From: Rhodothermales bacterium
GTDB lineage: Bacteria; Bacteroidota; Rhodothermia; Rhodothermales; Bin80
Length of the DNA stretch: 64,000 nt
Assembly (NCBI GenBank): GCA_022822185.1
Contig: JAJECE010000061.1
Span: forward strand, 1-64,000
Reading direction: 5' to 3'
In this document: in pieces, positions 55,553 to 64,000 of the stretch
How the letters are laid out: each line of letters opens with the position of its first letter
Position numbering within the stretch: position 1 is the first letter of the stretch
The notes under the pieces: generated by a model
Databases searched by the model: none
The model's input: the letters and a program-made list of their open reading frames with translations, nothing else
Told to the model about the DNA's origin: nothing
Translations under genes and position numbers: made by a program

Positions 55553-55600
55553 GAACCCGGATGCGTACAGGTACGCCTGTGTCTGGTTCCAGTTGATGCC
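55552..55600 (+). terminator. hairpin after gpsA
   Basis: GGAACC (55552-55557) and GGTTCC (55585-55590) form an outer stem, and ACAGG (55567-55571) with CCTGT (55576-55580) an inner one, with GCGTA/TACGC as an alternative. T-rich sequence (TTATTTGTTG) follows about 10 bases later. It begins in the gpsA stop codon, so it probably ends that transcript. Confidence 0.4.
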
Positions 55601-55699
55601 TTATTTGTTGTGATGCGTATCATTTGGAAGTAGTGCGCGGCGGGATTGGGAATTGTTCGTTCTCCATTGAATCATCAATTCAAACAGTGACTTGCAGTC

Positions 55700-56377
55700 A
55701 TGACCAAGACACATCTGGAGCGAATTGTGGCAGAGGGCGAGGGGCTTTTGCTTGAATTTAAGCATCGCCTGCCCGATAGCGAGCGGATTGCCCGCGAAGT
55801 GACGGCACTCGCAAATACCAGCGGGGGGTATCTGTTAATCGGGGTGACCGATAACGGGAATCTGAGTGGGGTGAAGGATCCTGAAGAGGAGATGTATGCA
55901 CTCAACCATGCACTTGCGGAGCACTGTACACCCGAGATCGGTCTGCGCTCAGAGTACATCAAGATCAGTCGAACCCGTACGGTGGTCGTGATCCGGATTC
56001 CGGTCAGCGAGGTCCGTCCCCACTATGTTCAGGATCTTTCAACCCGTCAGAGATCCATCTTTGTTCGATATCAGGATATGTGCATTGCGGCGAGCCGTGA
56101 AGCGCAAAAATTGATGCGGCGGAGGCCGGATACCGAGAATGTATTGATCCAGCTTGGAGAGAAAGAGCGTTTGCTCCTCAAGTTCCTTGAAGAAAAGGGC
56201 AGGGTAACGGTCTCCCGTTTTGCACGGTATGCCAACATCCATCCCGGCCGGGCATCCCGCATGATGGTCCGGATGACAAGAGCGGGAGTTCTTGTTCATC
56301 ATATTGATTTGCACGAAGATTATTTCACCGCGGGGAAAGCGCTGCAGTCCGCCCCCCAAATATCGCCTCATCCATGA
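55700..56377 (+). CDS. AlbA_2 (Schlafen-type) domain protein with C-terminal winged helix
   Basis: A 225-residue soluble protein. The N-terminal AlbA_2/Schlafen AAA_4 domain shows LLLEFKHRLPDSERIAREV, ALANTSGGYLLIGVTDNG and VVVIRIPVSEVRPHYV. The C-terminal 70 residues form a winged helix-turn-helix (LLKFLEEKGRVTVSRFARYA, ASRMMVRMTRAGVLVH). Such proteins are usually transcription regulators. It lies upstream of the SusC/SusD pair with a 473-bp gap on the same strand, so it could regulate them, but could equally belong to the preceding genes. Confidence 0.8.
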   Translation: MTKTHLERIVAEGEGLLLEFKHRLPDSERIAREVTALANTSGGYLLIGVTDNGNLSGVKDPEEEMYALNHALAEHCTPEIGLRSEYIKISRTRTVVVIRIPVSEVRPHYVQDLSTRQRSIFVRYQDMCIAASREAQKLMRRRPDTENVLIQLGEKERLLLKFLEEKGRVTVSRFARYANIHPGRASRMMVRMTRAGVLVHHIDLHEDYFTAGKALQSAPQISPHP

Positions 56378-56850
56378 GATATTCAGTATCTCTGTCGTGT
56401 CTCTAACGATATCTCCAAAGTGGATTCCATCGAAATTAAAAATCAATGGTGTCATCATCTGTCAAGAAAAAAACTGGTTGCGATTTGGTGCCGGGCCATT
56501 GTATGATTTCCAGGCTTCCGATGGTCGGATCTGAGAAATAACCGTCGTTTCGCCTGCCTTCCTGGAACCTCGCATCCATTTCACCGTATAGGCGGCTATC
56601 CTTCATGGAACAAAGTCAGATACTCTGAATAGACATGACATGCTCGGTAACCGGACAAAGCAGAATTTCAAATACAGTTCATGGAACTTTAATCGCAATA
56701 TAGGAGTTAAGTGAATCCTAACGCTTATATTGACTGCGCTTTGGATCGTAACAGTGGATGAGGTTTGAGCGGTTTGTACACCGAAGCGATGCCGTCTCTA
56801 GATTGGGGAGCGTCTTTCTTGTAGCAACAAAATCATCAAATAGAACAATC
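56378..56850. other. 473-bp leader region upstream of the SusC gene
   Basis: No gene is recognised. An in-frame ATG at 56758 could extend the SusC ORF, but the 31 residues before 56851 are not signal-peptide-like. Long leaders before susC-type genes often hold promoters or RNA regulators; here I see only a short inverted repeat (TAGGA at about 56702, TCCTA at about 56716) and no clear promoter match. Confidence 0.4.
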
Positions 56851-59800
56851 ATGCTTAAAAACATACTCAGAATCTATGCGTGTAGTCTCTGTATCTTACT
56901 GGCATCTATCGTGTCGGCAGATCAGGTCGTACATGCTCAGGATCATTCTGTCCAGGGTACAGTGGTCTCTGCGGTAGATAACTCGCCATTGCCCGGTGCC
57001 TCGGTCGTAGAGACGGGCACCTTGAATGGCACCGCTGCCGATGTAGATGGGTCATTTTCGCTGGAAGTATCCAGTCCGGACGCATCCCTCTCGGTCACTT
57101 TCATCGGCTTTGTAAGTCAGACCATTGCCATAGAGGGCCGGGATGAAATTACCATTGCTCTGGAAGAAGATACTGGCCTTTTAGAGGAGGTTGTTGTGAC
57201 CGCAGGAGGCATTGAGCGGAGGGAGCGTGCAGTTGGATACTCGGTCACAGAGGTTGGCGGTGAGGATCTGCGTGAGGTGCGTGAAAACAATGTTGCTAAC
57301 GCATTGTCGGGTAAAGTTGCCGGTGTCATTGTGACGAAACCTGCTACAGGGCCGGCAGGCTCCAGCCGTGTAATCATACGCGGGGCCTCTTCGCTTGGCG
57401 AAGACAGTCAGCCGCTTTATGTGGTGGACGGTGTCCCCATTGACAACACAACCCAGGGGAGTGCAGGTATGTGGGGCGGCAGTGACGGCGGGGACGGCAT
57501 CGGTTCCATTAATCCCGATGACATCGAAAAGATGACGGTCTTGAAGGGCCCGTCGGCGGCGGCACTCTACGGGACCCGTGCCAAAAACGGAGTGATTCTC
57601 ATTACGACCAAAAAAGCATCCCCCGGCATGGGCCTAGGAATTGAGTTTTCCAGTAATACCACGTTTGAAAATGTTCTGGTCAACACGGACTGGCAAACCG
57701 AATATGGTCAGGGAACCCGCGGTGCCAAACCTACTTCGGCTGACGAGGCCCTCTCAACTGCGGACGATTCCTGGGGACCCAAACTAGATGGTGCGCCGAC
57801 GATCAGCTGGGATGGCAGTGAGCAGCCGTACAGTCTGGCTTCCGATCCGGTTACGTCCTTTTACAATACCGGCCTGACCAGTACCAACAGTTTGGCCCTG
57901 ACGACCGCAAATGAAGCCAGTTCACTGCGGATCGGGTTCTCGCATTTACAAAATGAAGGGATCAGCCCCAATTCGGGACTGGAGCGTACGACACTTTCTG
58001 TGCGGGGAACTTCACAGTTTGGTGAACGCCTGAGCGCAGATGCAAAAGTCAATCTGATACGGGAATTTGTTGTGAATCGTCCGAGACTCAGTGACTCACC
58101 GGGGAATGCAAACTATTCGGTCTATCAACTGGCCCGGAATGTAGATGTGGAATCCCTGCGGTGCCCGCCGGAAGACGCAAACTGTACCGAACTGGGAACA
58201 GATATAGACGGCACAGAATTGCATCGGGGACTGTTTGGAAATACGTTCCAGCAGAACCCCTACTGGGCCGCCCATCAGTACAAGAATCAGGACAAAGATT
58301 TTCGTGTACTCGGATTTGTGTCACTGTCCTATAAGTTTGCAGACGGGATCAATCTGAGAGGCCGTTTTGGCGGCGACACCTATGATATCCGCCGTACGGG
58401 GCTCACCCCCTGGGGGACGGCATATCAGCGAAACGGCTCTCAATCTGAGAGAAATATTGAAGTCACCGAGATCAATACCGACTTTCTCTTAACGATTGAT
58501 CGCAGTTTGACCAGTTCCATTGGACTCCAGGCGACCGCGGGAGGAAATATCCTCTACCGTCAAAGTGAAAACCTGACACTCTCAGGTGGAGGCGGGTACA
58601 GTGTACCGGGGCTGGAAGTGGTGACCAACCAGAACACCCGATCCCATGGCTACGGCTTCAGCGAGAAGCAGATTAACTCGCTGTACGGATCCGCTGAGTT
58701 GGCTTATAACGATTTCTTCTATCTCACACTGACCGCACGGAATGACTGGTCGTCCACTCTTCCGATAGAAAACAACAGTTATTTCTATCCATCCATCAGC
58801 GGTAGCCTGGTTTTGACGGATGCCCTGGAACTTCCTGGTTGGGTCAGTTTTGCAAAACTTCGCGCCTCGTGGGCTCAAGTCGGTGGAGATACGAACCCCT
58901 ATCAACTTGCGCTCACCTACGGACTCAGTGGAAGTCACCTTGGACAGCCACGCGGAAACATTGCACAGGGAAGTATCCCCCTGGCAGATCTTAAGCCTTC
59001 CCAGACGGTTGGGATTGAAGGCGGCTTTGACATACGCTTTATTGAGAATCGTTTTGGAATTGACTTTACGTATTACACCGAAACGGCTACCGACCAGATT
59101 CTGTCTACCACCATCTCGAATGCATCAGGATTTGGGAGTCAGGTGATTAATGCAGGCGAAATTTCCAATCAGGGAGTTGAACTGCTGATCACCACAACCC
59201 CGGTTCGCATGGGAGACTGGCGGTGGAATTTAGATTTGAACCTGTCGCGCAACCAGAATGAGGTGGTTGAACTGGTGGAAGGTCAGACTTCCCTGGTGCT
59301 TGCAGAAAGTCGGCACAGAGGAAATTACGTGACCGCAGATGTAGGCGAGCCCTACGGTTCGATCAAGGGGCGAAAATATCTTCGCCAGAATGTACCCACC
59401 GGGGAAGATGCCTCGGATTGTGATGCAACCGGCCCCATCGTACATGATGCAGACGGACTCCCGATGCGGACCACGGATCTGTGTGTCCTGGGAAATGGCA
59501 GTCCCGACCTGAGTGGTGGTATTCGGAGTTCATTACGTTGGCGGAATCTTACCCTGAACTTGCTTTTTGACATGCGCTTTGGTGGTGACCTGTTCTCGGT
59601 AACCAACAGTGCAGGGTACAGCAATGGACTCCACAAGAACACCCTTCAGGGCCGTGATGTCGGCTATATTGTTGGGGATGGTGTCACGGCAGATGGATCG
59701 GCAAATACCGTCCAGGTTGACCCGCAGGATTACTTCCAAAGAATTGGCGGAGGAACGATTGGGGAAGAATTCATCTATGATGCAAGTTTTGTAAAGCTTC

Positions 59801-60027
59801 GGGAGATGATGGTCAGTTATAATCTGCCAGCCCGTTTATTTGCTCGCACTCCAATCAAATATGCTTCCGTTTCTCTGGTTGCCAGAAATCTCTGGCTTAT
59901 CCACAGCAACGTAGACAATCTTGATCCAGAATCCCTGTACAACAGTACAAATCGCGGTATTGGACTAGAGCATTCAGGGGTGCCGCAGACACGAAGCATT
60001 GGCATTAACCTCAATGTCCGTCTGTAG
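56851..60027 (+). CDS. SusC/RagA family TonB-linked outer membrane transporter
   Basis: A 1058-residue outer-membrane receptor that imports nutrients (typically glycans or peptides) with energy from TonB. The ATG at 56851 opens a signal peptide (LRIYACSLCILLASIVS..., cleavage near VHAQ). Residues about 35-110 form the carboxypeptidase-D-like beta domain (VQGTVVSAVDNSPLPGASV), followed by the plug with VVDGVPIDN and LKGPSAAALYGTRAKNGVI, and a 22-strand-type barrel ending GINLNVRL. SusD is directly downstream. The substrate cannot be told from sequence. Confidence 0.94.
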   Translation: MLKNILRIYACSLCILLASIVSADQVVHAQDHSVQGTVVSAVDNSPLPGASVVETGTLNGTAADVDGSFSLEVSSPDASLSVTFIGFVSQTIAIEGRDEITIALEEDTGLLEEVVVTAGGIERRERAVGYSVTEVGGEDLREVRENNVANALSGKVAGVIVTKPATGPAGSSRVIIRGASSLGEDSQPLYVVDGVPIDNTTQGSAGMWGGSDGGDGIGSINPDDIEKMTVLKGPSAAALYGTRAKNGVILITTKKASPGMGLGIEFSSNTTFENVLVNTDWQTEYGQGTRGAKPTSADEALSTADDSWGPKLDGAPTISWDGSEQPYSLASDPVTSFYNTGLTSTNSLALTTANEASSLRIGFSHLQNEGISPNSGLERTTLSVRGTSQFGERLSADAKVNLIREFVVNRPRLSDSPGNANYSVYQLARNVDVESLRCPPEDANCTELGTDIDGTELHRGLFGNTFQQNPYWAAHQYKNQDKDFRVLGFVSLSYKFADGINLRGRFGGDTYDIRRTGLTPWGTAYQRNGSQSERNIEVTEINTDFLLTIDRSLTSSIGLQATAGGNILYRQSENLTLSGGGGYSVPGLEVVTNQNTRSHGYGFSEKQINSLYGSAELAYNDFFYLTLTARNDWSSTLPIENNSYFYPSISGSLVLTDALELPGWVSFAKLRASWAQVGGDTNPYQLALTYGLSGSHLGQPRGNIAQGSIPLADLKPSQTVGIEGGFDIRFIENRFGIDFTYYTETATDQILSTTISNASGFGSQVINAGEISNQGVELLITTTPVRMGDWRWNLDLNLSRNQNEVVELVEGQTSLVLAESRHRGNYVTADVGEPYGSIKGRKYLRQNVPTGEDASDCDATGPIVHDADGLPMRTTDLCVLGNGSPDLSGGIRSSLRWRNLTLNLLFDMRFGGDLFSVTNSAGYSNGLHKNTLQGRDVGYIVGDGVTADGSANTVQVDPQDYFQRIGGGTIGEEFIYDASFVKLREMMVSYNLPARLFARTPIKYASVSLVARNLWLIHSNVDNLDPESLYNSTNRGIGLEHSGVPQTRSIGINLNVRL

Positions 60028-60056
60028 CATCTAATCACTTGAAAAACTCGAATACA

Positions 60057-61583
60057 ATGACTAAATTGAATAAACTTTCATTCGCGTCCGCGTTGTGCTT
60101 ATCTCTCCTGCTTATCTCTTGCGATTCAGGTTTTGAAGAGATGAATGTCAATCCGACGCAGGCCGATCAGATTGATCCTAATTTTAAGCTGACCAATATC
60201 CAGGTTCGGATTAGTGGTGAGCGGTACGAGAATTGGCGGACCAATCTGATCTACAGTTCCACGATGATTCAGCATTTTGCGGCCTTACCGGGCTATTGGT
60301 CAGGGGACAAGTACTTTTACAATCCATCCTATTCCTCCGCAATGTGGGACCGGTATTATGCCAACCTTGCACGGAATGTGGAGGATCTTCTCGTACAGAC
60401 CGCCGAAGACCCGGAAATGGTCAACATGCATCATATCACGCAGATCCTTCGCGTGGTCATGTATCATCGGCTGACCGATCTCCATGGAGACATTCCATAT
60501 TCGGAAGCAGGGAAGGGATTCACGGAAGGAATTACCCAGCCCAAGTATGATGCACAGTCCACGATCTATCCAGACATGTTGCAAAAACTTGAATCGGCAG
60601 CAGCAGCACTGAGTGGTAGCAGTCCATCGTTTGGCAGCGGGGATCTGATGTATCAGGGCGATGTAGAGAAGTGGAAAAAGTTTGCGAACTCCCTGATGTT
60701 GCGGCTGGGTATGCGTCTAGTCAAGATAGACCCCGGTGCGGCACAAAGCTGGGTCCAGAAAGCCATTGCCGGTGGAACCTTTGAGAGTAATGATGACATT
60801 GCCTATGTTCCTCATAACGACCCGTCCGGCTGGAGAAATGGCAACGGGCAGGTGTTCACCTCCGACGGTAACCCGCGGATCAGCGAAACATTTGCCAACT
60901 GGATGGTTGCCCATGATGACCCAAGACTGTATGTCTACGCTCAAAGCCCGGTTGCGGGTTCTGCGCCGATTGGGCTCCCGAATGGCAAAACTGCCGGTGG
61001 ATCCGATGCGGATCATGGCATTGAAAATCATTCCACCTGGGTGGATTGTGATTCCGGTGTGACACCCTGCGGGATGGATGTGTATCTGGTTCCCAATGAT
61101 GTGATCAAGGGACAGGATGATCCGATGTTCTTCATGACCTACGCCGAGGTGGAACTCCTGAAGGCCGAGGCTGCGGTGCGCGGCTGGCACAGCGGAGATG
61201 CTGCAATGCATTATGCGAATGGTGTTCGTGCCGCCATGGAATACCTTGCAATGTATGGCGAGGCAGCCGTGATTCCAGGTGCAGACATTGACGCTTATCT
61301 GGATGCGAATCCTTACGATCCTGCGCAGGGATTGAAGATGATTAACGAGCAGCTCTGGGCGGCCGTTCTCTTGAATGAGTACGAAGCGTACGCAAACTGG
61401 CGGCGAACCGGATATCCCGAACTTACACCGACTAATTATCCCGGCAATGTAACCGGCGGTACAATTCCTCGCCGTTTACGCTACCGGGCGAATGAAGCAG
61501 TCGCGAATCCGGAAAATTACTCTGCAGCTGTGAGCGCACAGGGAGCAGATGAGTTAACCACACGCATGTGGTGGGATAAATAA
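60057..61583 (+). CDS. SusD/RagB family nutrient-binding lipoprotein (SusD-like_2 type)
   Basis: A 508-residue surface lipoprotein that lids the SusC channel and binds the substrate. The ATG at 60057 begins a signal with a lipobox (LSLLLISC, lipidated C22). Typical segments are MNVNPTQADQIDP, the TPR-like helices around WDRYYANLARNVEDLL, HRLTDLHGDIPYSEAG, and FMTYAEVELLKAEAAVRGW. It belongs to the SusD-like_2 (pfam12771) branch. It lies 29 bp after the SusC gene and is followed by a terminator. Confidence 0.93.
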   Translation: MTKLNKLSFASALCLSLLLISCDSGFEEMNVNPTQADQIDPNFKLTNIQVRISGERYENWRTNLIYSSTMIQHFAALPGYWSGDKYFYNPSYSSAMWDRYYANLARNVEDLLVQTAEDPEMVNMHHITQILRVVMYHRLTDLHGDIPYSEAGKGFTEGITQPKYDAQSTIYPDMLQKLESAAAALSGSSPSFGSGDLMYQGDVEKWKKFANSLMLRLGMRLVKIDPGAAQSWVQKAIAGGTFESNDDIAYVPHNDPSGWRNGNGQVFTSDGNPRISETFANWMVAHDDPRLYVYAQSPVAGSAPIGLPNGKTAGGSDADHGIENHSTWVDCDSGVTPCGMDVYLVPNDVIKGQDDPMFFMTYAEVELLKAEAAVRGWHSGDAAMHYANGVRAAMEYLAMYGEAAVIPGADIDAYLDANPYDPAQGLKMINEQLWAAVLLNEYEAYANWRRTGYPELTPTNYPGNVTGGTIPRRLRYRANEAVANPENYSAAVSAQGADELTTRMWWDK

Positions 61584-61607
61584 TTGATCCCTGCTTACTC
61601 ACAAAAC

Positions 61608-61646
61608 GGGGGCATTCGCAAGCACGGATGCCCCTGCTTTATTTTA
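61608..61646. terminator. intrinsic terminator between SusD and the GWxTD gene
   Basis: GGGGCAT (61609-61615) and ATGCCCC (61628-61634) form a 7-bp stem with a 12-nt loop that may pair further, followed by a T-rich TTTATTTTA on the plus strand. It sits between the stops of convergent genes and may act in both directions. Confidence 0.6.
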
Positions 61647-61705
61647 TGCCGATCACAGGATGCGATCTTACGCATCTAAATGAACACCGAAGCCTGCGAT
61701 ATGCG

Positions 61706-63409
61706 TTACTCTGCATAGTCGAAGTCTAGCGATCTGGATCTTGTTCTGCCGGAAACCTGATCCGTGACGGTCAAGGTGAGTGTGAGCGGTCCTGGCCTTT
61801 TCCATTGTCCAATATCAACCACCATAAATTCACGAACCGTCGCCGCATCGCCCGTGTAGTCGAAAGAGGCCGTAATCGGATCTGCGCCCTCACTGCTGAG
61901 CGTATATTGAACCGTATAGCGGGTCTGATCCAACTCGTTGAAACGCAGGAAATAGATTTCAAAGTACAGGGCAAGCGGGGTATCGGGGCCGATCTCACGC
62001 TCGACATAAGGGGCTGCGCTATCGAAAGTATCTGCAGATTTTAATCGGAGCGACTTCAGGTCGCTGACCTCCAGTGAGGCGCCGTTTCCATTTAGCGTTT
62101 TCAGTGTATCCAGATCCGCAACTCCAATCGCCCAGGCAGCTCCGGGCTGTGGAGGGATCGAATCAGGAATCGTCCAGTGCAGTGACCACTGCATAGTGAT
62201 TGGAGATGCGGAGTACTCCTTCGTGATCCAGGAATAAATTCGTTGCTCTGACTTGGCTCCCTGTGGCAGATGATAACGTCGGACCTGGATATTCTGCGGT
62301 TCAAATGCGGGCCCTCGCGTGGTGAAGCCGACACTTAAAATATAATCCGACGATTCTTCCTGCTCCAATTGCCGCATGCGGCGGATCATGCGACGGCTCG
62401 GACGAACGGCCGCCGCATCAATGCTCCAGTACATCTCTAACCGCGTCGTGCCATCCCGTTCTAAAAAGCGGCTGAATCGTAACGGGGGACGAAGTTCGAT
62501 GGCGTTGCCATACGCCCTGGTTGTACTGCGCGGGACGGTTTTCGCACGGCTCAGTTGATGCTGATCGTCTCTTGTTCCGGCATCCTGGATCGCTTTCTGT
62601 GAGAATTCGTAGGGACGCAGGGGGGAGGATGTTGCGAGTGTGTTATAACTGGTGACCGCGTCATAGACGGTACCATAGTGCGGATGCTCCAGCGCTAACT
62701 GAGCAAATACATCCTCAATCCAGAGAAGAAGAAGTCCAACCCTCCGCCGGGTTCCGCGAAGATTTGGCGGAATTAACGATTCGGATGTATCAATGCGATA
62801 GGGTCTTCTGCGGGACATCTGCACAAACAGATAGTGGGCATCATCGTGAATATTACGGTAGACCCACATCTCATTCCGCGGAAGGCGATACTGAAGTGGC
62901 AAAACCTGAAGGTTGGGATCTTTCAGCGTAATCACCCGCTGGCGCCAGGGCTGCCCGAAGCGTACAAATATCCGGCCGCGATCATCTACGCCCAATGAAT
63001 CTCTTCGGTAGGGGTAGTTCTGTTGTGCATGGTAAATTCGATATAAATGCTCTTCCAATCGTTCATTATCGTAGGTCGCAGGTAACGGATCCTGACGATG
63101 CCACCAGATGACAATGATTTCTGTATCCTCACGGGTGCCCTGATCGGTAAGGAGTAAACGGGCCGATTGATGGGCCGCGGATTCCTCCGGCGTAATCAGT
63201 AGAATCCAGCGCAGATGCCACGCCAGTTTTTCCGGATCGCCGACATTGGGATCGGCTGCCTGCTTCAGCCACTCGAGATAGGACCGTGTCGCTTTCGGGT
63301 AGGAAACGACTTCCTCTTCAATAAAAATTCGAGCAATTTCTGCTTCCTGCGCCCAAAGCGGAGATAGGATCAGATATGGAAGCCAGAAGATGGAAAAAAA
63401 ACGTCTCAT
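61706..63409 (-). CDS. GWxTD domain-containing protein
   Basis: A 567-residue secreted protein, with a signal peptide (MRRFFSIFWLPYLILSPLWA, cleavage near LWAQ). The GWxTD-type domain is recognised from SLGVDDRGRIFVRFGQP and the following LPRNEMWVYRNIHDDAHYLF. The C-terminal half is beta-rich with an Ig-like look (LTLTVTDQVSGRTRSRSLDF). GWxTD proteins are common in Bacteroidota/Gemmatimonadota-like lineages, and their function is unknown. The ATG at 63409 is preferred to TTG 63424. It is divergent from the FG-GAP lipoprotein gene, with only 42 bp between start codons. Confidence 0.82.
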   Translation of the reverse strand: MRRFFSIFWLPYLILSPLWAQEAEIARIFIEEEVVSYPKATRSYLEWLKQAADPNVGDPEKLAWHLRWILLITPEESAAHQSARLLLTDQGTREDTEIIVIWWHRQDPLPATYDNERLEEHLYRIYHAQQNYPYRRDSLGVDDRGRIFVRFGQPWRQRVITLKDPNLQVLPLQYRLPRNEMWVYRNIHDDAHYLFVQMSRRRPYRIDTSESLIPPNLRGTRRRVGLLLLWIEDVFAQLALEHPHYGTVYDAVTSYNTLATSSPLRPYEFSQKAIQDAGTRDDQHQLSRAKTVPRSTTRAYGNAIELRPPLRFSRFLERDGTTRLEMYWSIDAAAVRPSRRMIRRMRQLEQEESSDYILSVGFTTRGPAFEPQNIQVRRYHLPQGAKSEQRIYSWITKEYSASPITMQWSLHWTIPDSIPPQPGAAWAIGVADLDTLKTLNGNGASLEVSDLKSLRLKSADTFDSAAPYVEREIGPDTPLALYFEIYFLRFNELDQTRYTVQYTLSSEGADPITASFDYTGDAATVREFMVVDIGQWKRPGPLTLTLTVTDQVSGRTRSRSLDFDYAE

Positions 63410-63451
63410 TATCGTTGGATACAATTGGAGATCTCGGAAAATGGTACGTAC

Positions 63452-64000
63452 ATGCTGATCGGTCGTTGGCTCTGCATCGGAACTGGTTTAGGTTTGATAG
63501 TCCTAGCAGGCTGTACACGGGAGCGCCCGCTCTTTACGCGGATGGAGCAAACGGGTATATCCTTTGAAAACCGAATTGTTGAACAGGATGCATTTAATGT
63601 GCTGGAGTATGAATACTTTTATAACGGGGCCGGGGTTGCAGCGGGCGACCTGAATAATGATGGGCGGGTGGACCTCTACTTTATCGCCAACATGGCTCCG
63701 GACCGTCTCTATCTGAACCGCGGCAACTGGTCATTTGAAGACATTACCGAACAGGCCGGAATCGTCCATGCGCCCACATGGACGACAGGTGTGACCATGG
63801 CGGATGTAAATGGAGACGGCTTCCTTGATCTTTACGTGTGCCGGAGCGGGAATGTAACCACAGACCGCCGCCGGAATTCCCTCTATATCAATCAGGGCAA
63901 CCTGACCTTTAAGGATGAAGCCGCCGCCTATGGCCTCGATGATGCTGCCTATTCCAATCATGCTGCATTCTTTGACTATGATCAGGATGGCGATCTGGAT
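63452..64000 (+). CDS. FG-GAP/VCBS repeat lipoprotein (CRTAC1/UnbV-like), 3' end outside window
   Basis: The frame runs from ATG 63452 to the end of the window without a stop. The N-terminus carries a lipobox (GLIVLAGC), so the protein is envelope-anchored. FG-GAP/VCBS repeats with calcium-binding loops follow: GDLNNDGRVDLYF, ADVNGDGFLDLYV and DYDQDGDLD, with LYLNRGNWSFEDIT and LYINQGNLTFKDE between them. This is the start of the family that ends in an ASPIC/UnbV domain and often accompanies SusC/SusD loci in Rhodothermota-like genomes. The rest is not visible. Confidence 0.85.
   Translation, partial: MLIGRWLCIGTGLGLIVLAGCTRERPLFTRMEQTGISFENRIVEQDAFNVLEYEYFYNGAGVAAGDLNNDGRVDLYFIANMAPDRLYLNRGNWSFEDITEQAGIVHAPTWTTGVTMADVNGDGFLDLYVCRSGNVTTDRRRNSLYINQGNLTFKDEAAAYGLDDAAYSNHAAFFDYDQDGDLD

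Noticed and set aside
1-64000. CRISPR arrays, rRNA, tRNA genes and intact insertion sequences
   Set aside because: No regularly spaced repeats, rRNA-like conserved stretches, cloverleaf structures or DDE transposase genes were seen.

Overview
The window reads as a chromosomal segment of a Gram-negative bacterium of the Bacteroidota/Rhodothermota type. The evidence is a BamA/Skp envelope cluster, a SusC/SusD pair, a GWxTD-domain protein, a YfhO-type membrane protein, a C-terminal type IX secretion sorting domain, an FG-GAP/UnbV-like lipoprotein, menaquinone (men) genes, and weak or absent Shine-Dalgarno sequences. No rRNA, tRNA, CRISPR array or intact insertion sequence was recognised. All functional calls come from reading the translated sequence; no database was searched.

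Layout. 1-914: C-terminal part of a large protein that may be DNA-methyltransferase-like. 970-7425: isoprenoid/envelope operon (dxr, rseP, bamA, two skp-like genes), then panB and surE (7470-9112). 9114-10411, minus strand: a Ser/Thr dehydratase and a DUF4342 protein. 11074-13371: a glycosyltransferase and a lipoprotein that looks like an M28 peptidase stripped of its metal ligands. 13524-15300, minus strand: an OLD-type AAA ATPase followed 4 bp later by a DUF3226/TOPRIM protein, a candidate two-gene defence module. 15442-23616: an outer-membrane barrel, gatC, and surface-glycan genes (YfhO, glycosyltransferases, wecB, polysaccharide pyruvyl transferase).

23892-39794: a menaquinone region that begins with a YbbR-like gene and a membrane protein, then menF, menD, a very long DinG/XPD-type helicase, menB, menA, a small methyltransferase, inverted menC, and menE. 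An AT-rich accessory patch (about 36200-38500) with an FRG-domain protein and small unknown ORFs lies between menC and menE, and menE lacks its usual N-terminus. 39900-41918: a leucine-rich-repeat secreted protein with a T9SS tag, broken by several frameshifts and a stop.

41972-46262: a Tat-exported FAD oxidoreductase and a membrane multihaem cytochrome c/TPR protein. 46253-55552: housekeeping genes (murA, cysteine desulfurase, a TIGR04282 glycosyltransferase, thrB, thrC, a degenerate squalene/phytoene synthase homologue, purM, plsY, gpsA). 55700-64000: an AlbA_2-domain regulator, a SusC/SusD nutrient-uptake pair, a GWxTD protein and the start of a divergent FG-GAP lipoprotein.

The best candidates for something not yet described are the ATPase/DUF3226 pair, the DinG-like helicase with a dead exonuclease domain behind a possible RNA switch, the FRG island inside the men cluster, two perfect palindromes in front of the ybbR-men operon, and two enzyme-derived proteins that have lost their active sites (M28-like lipoprotein; squalene-synthase-like protein).
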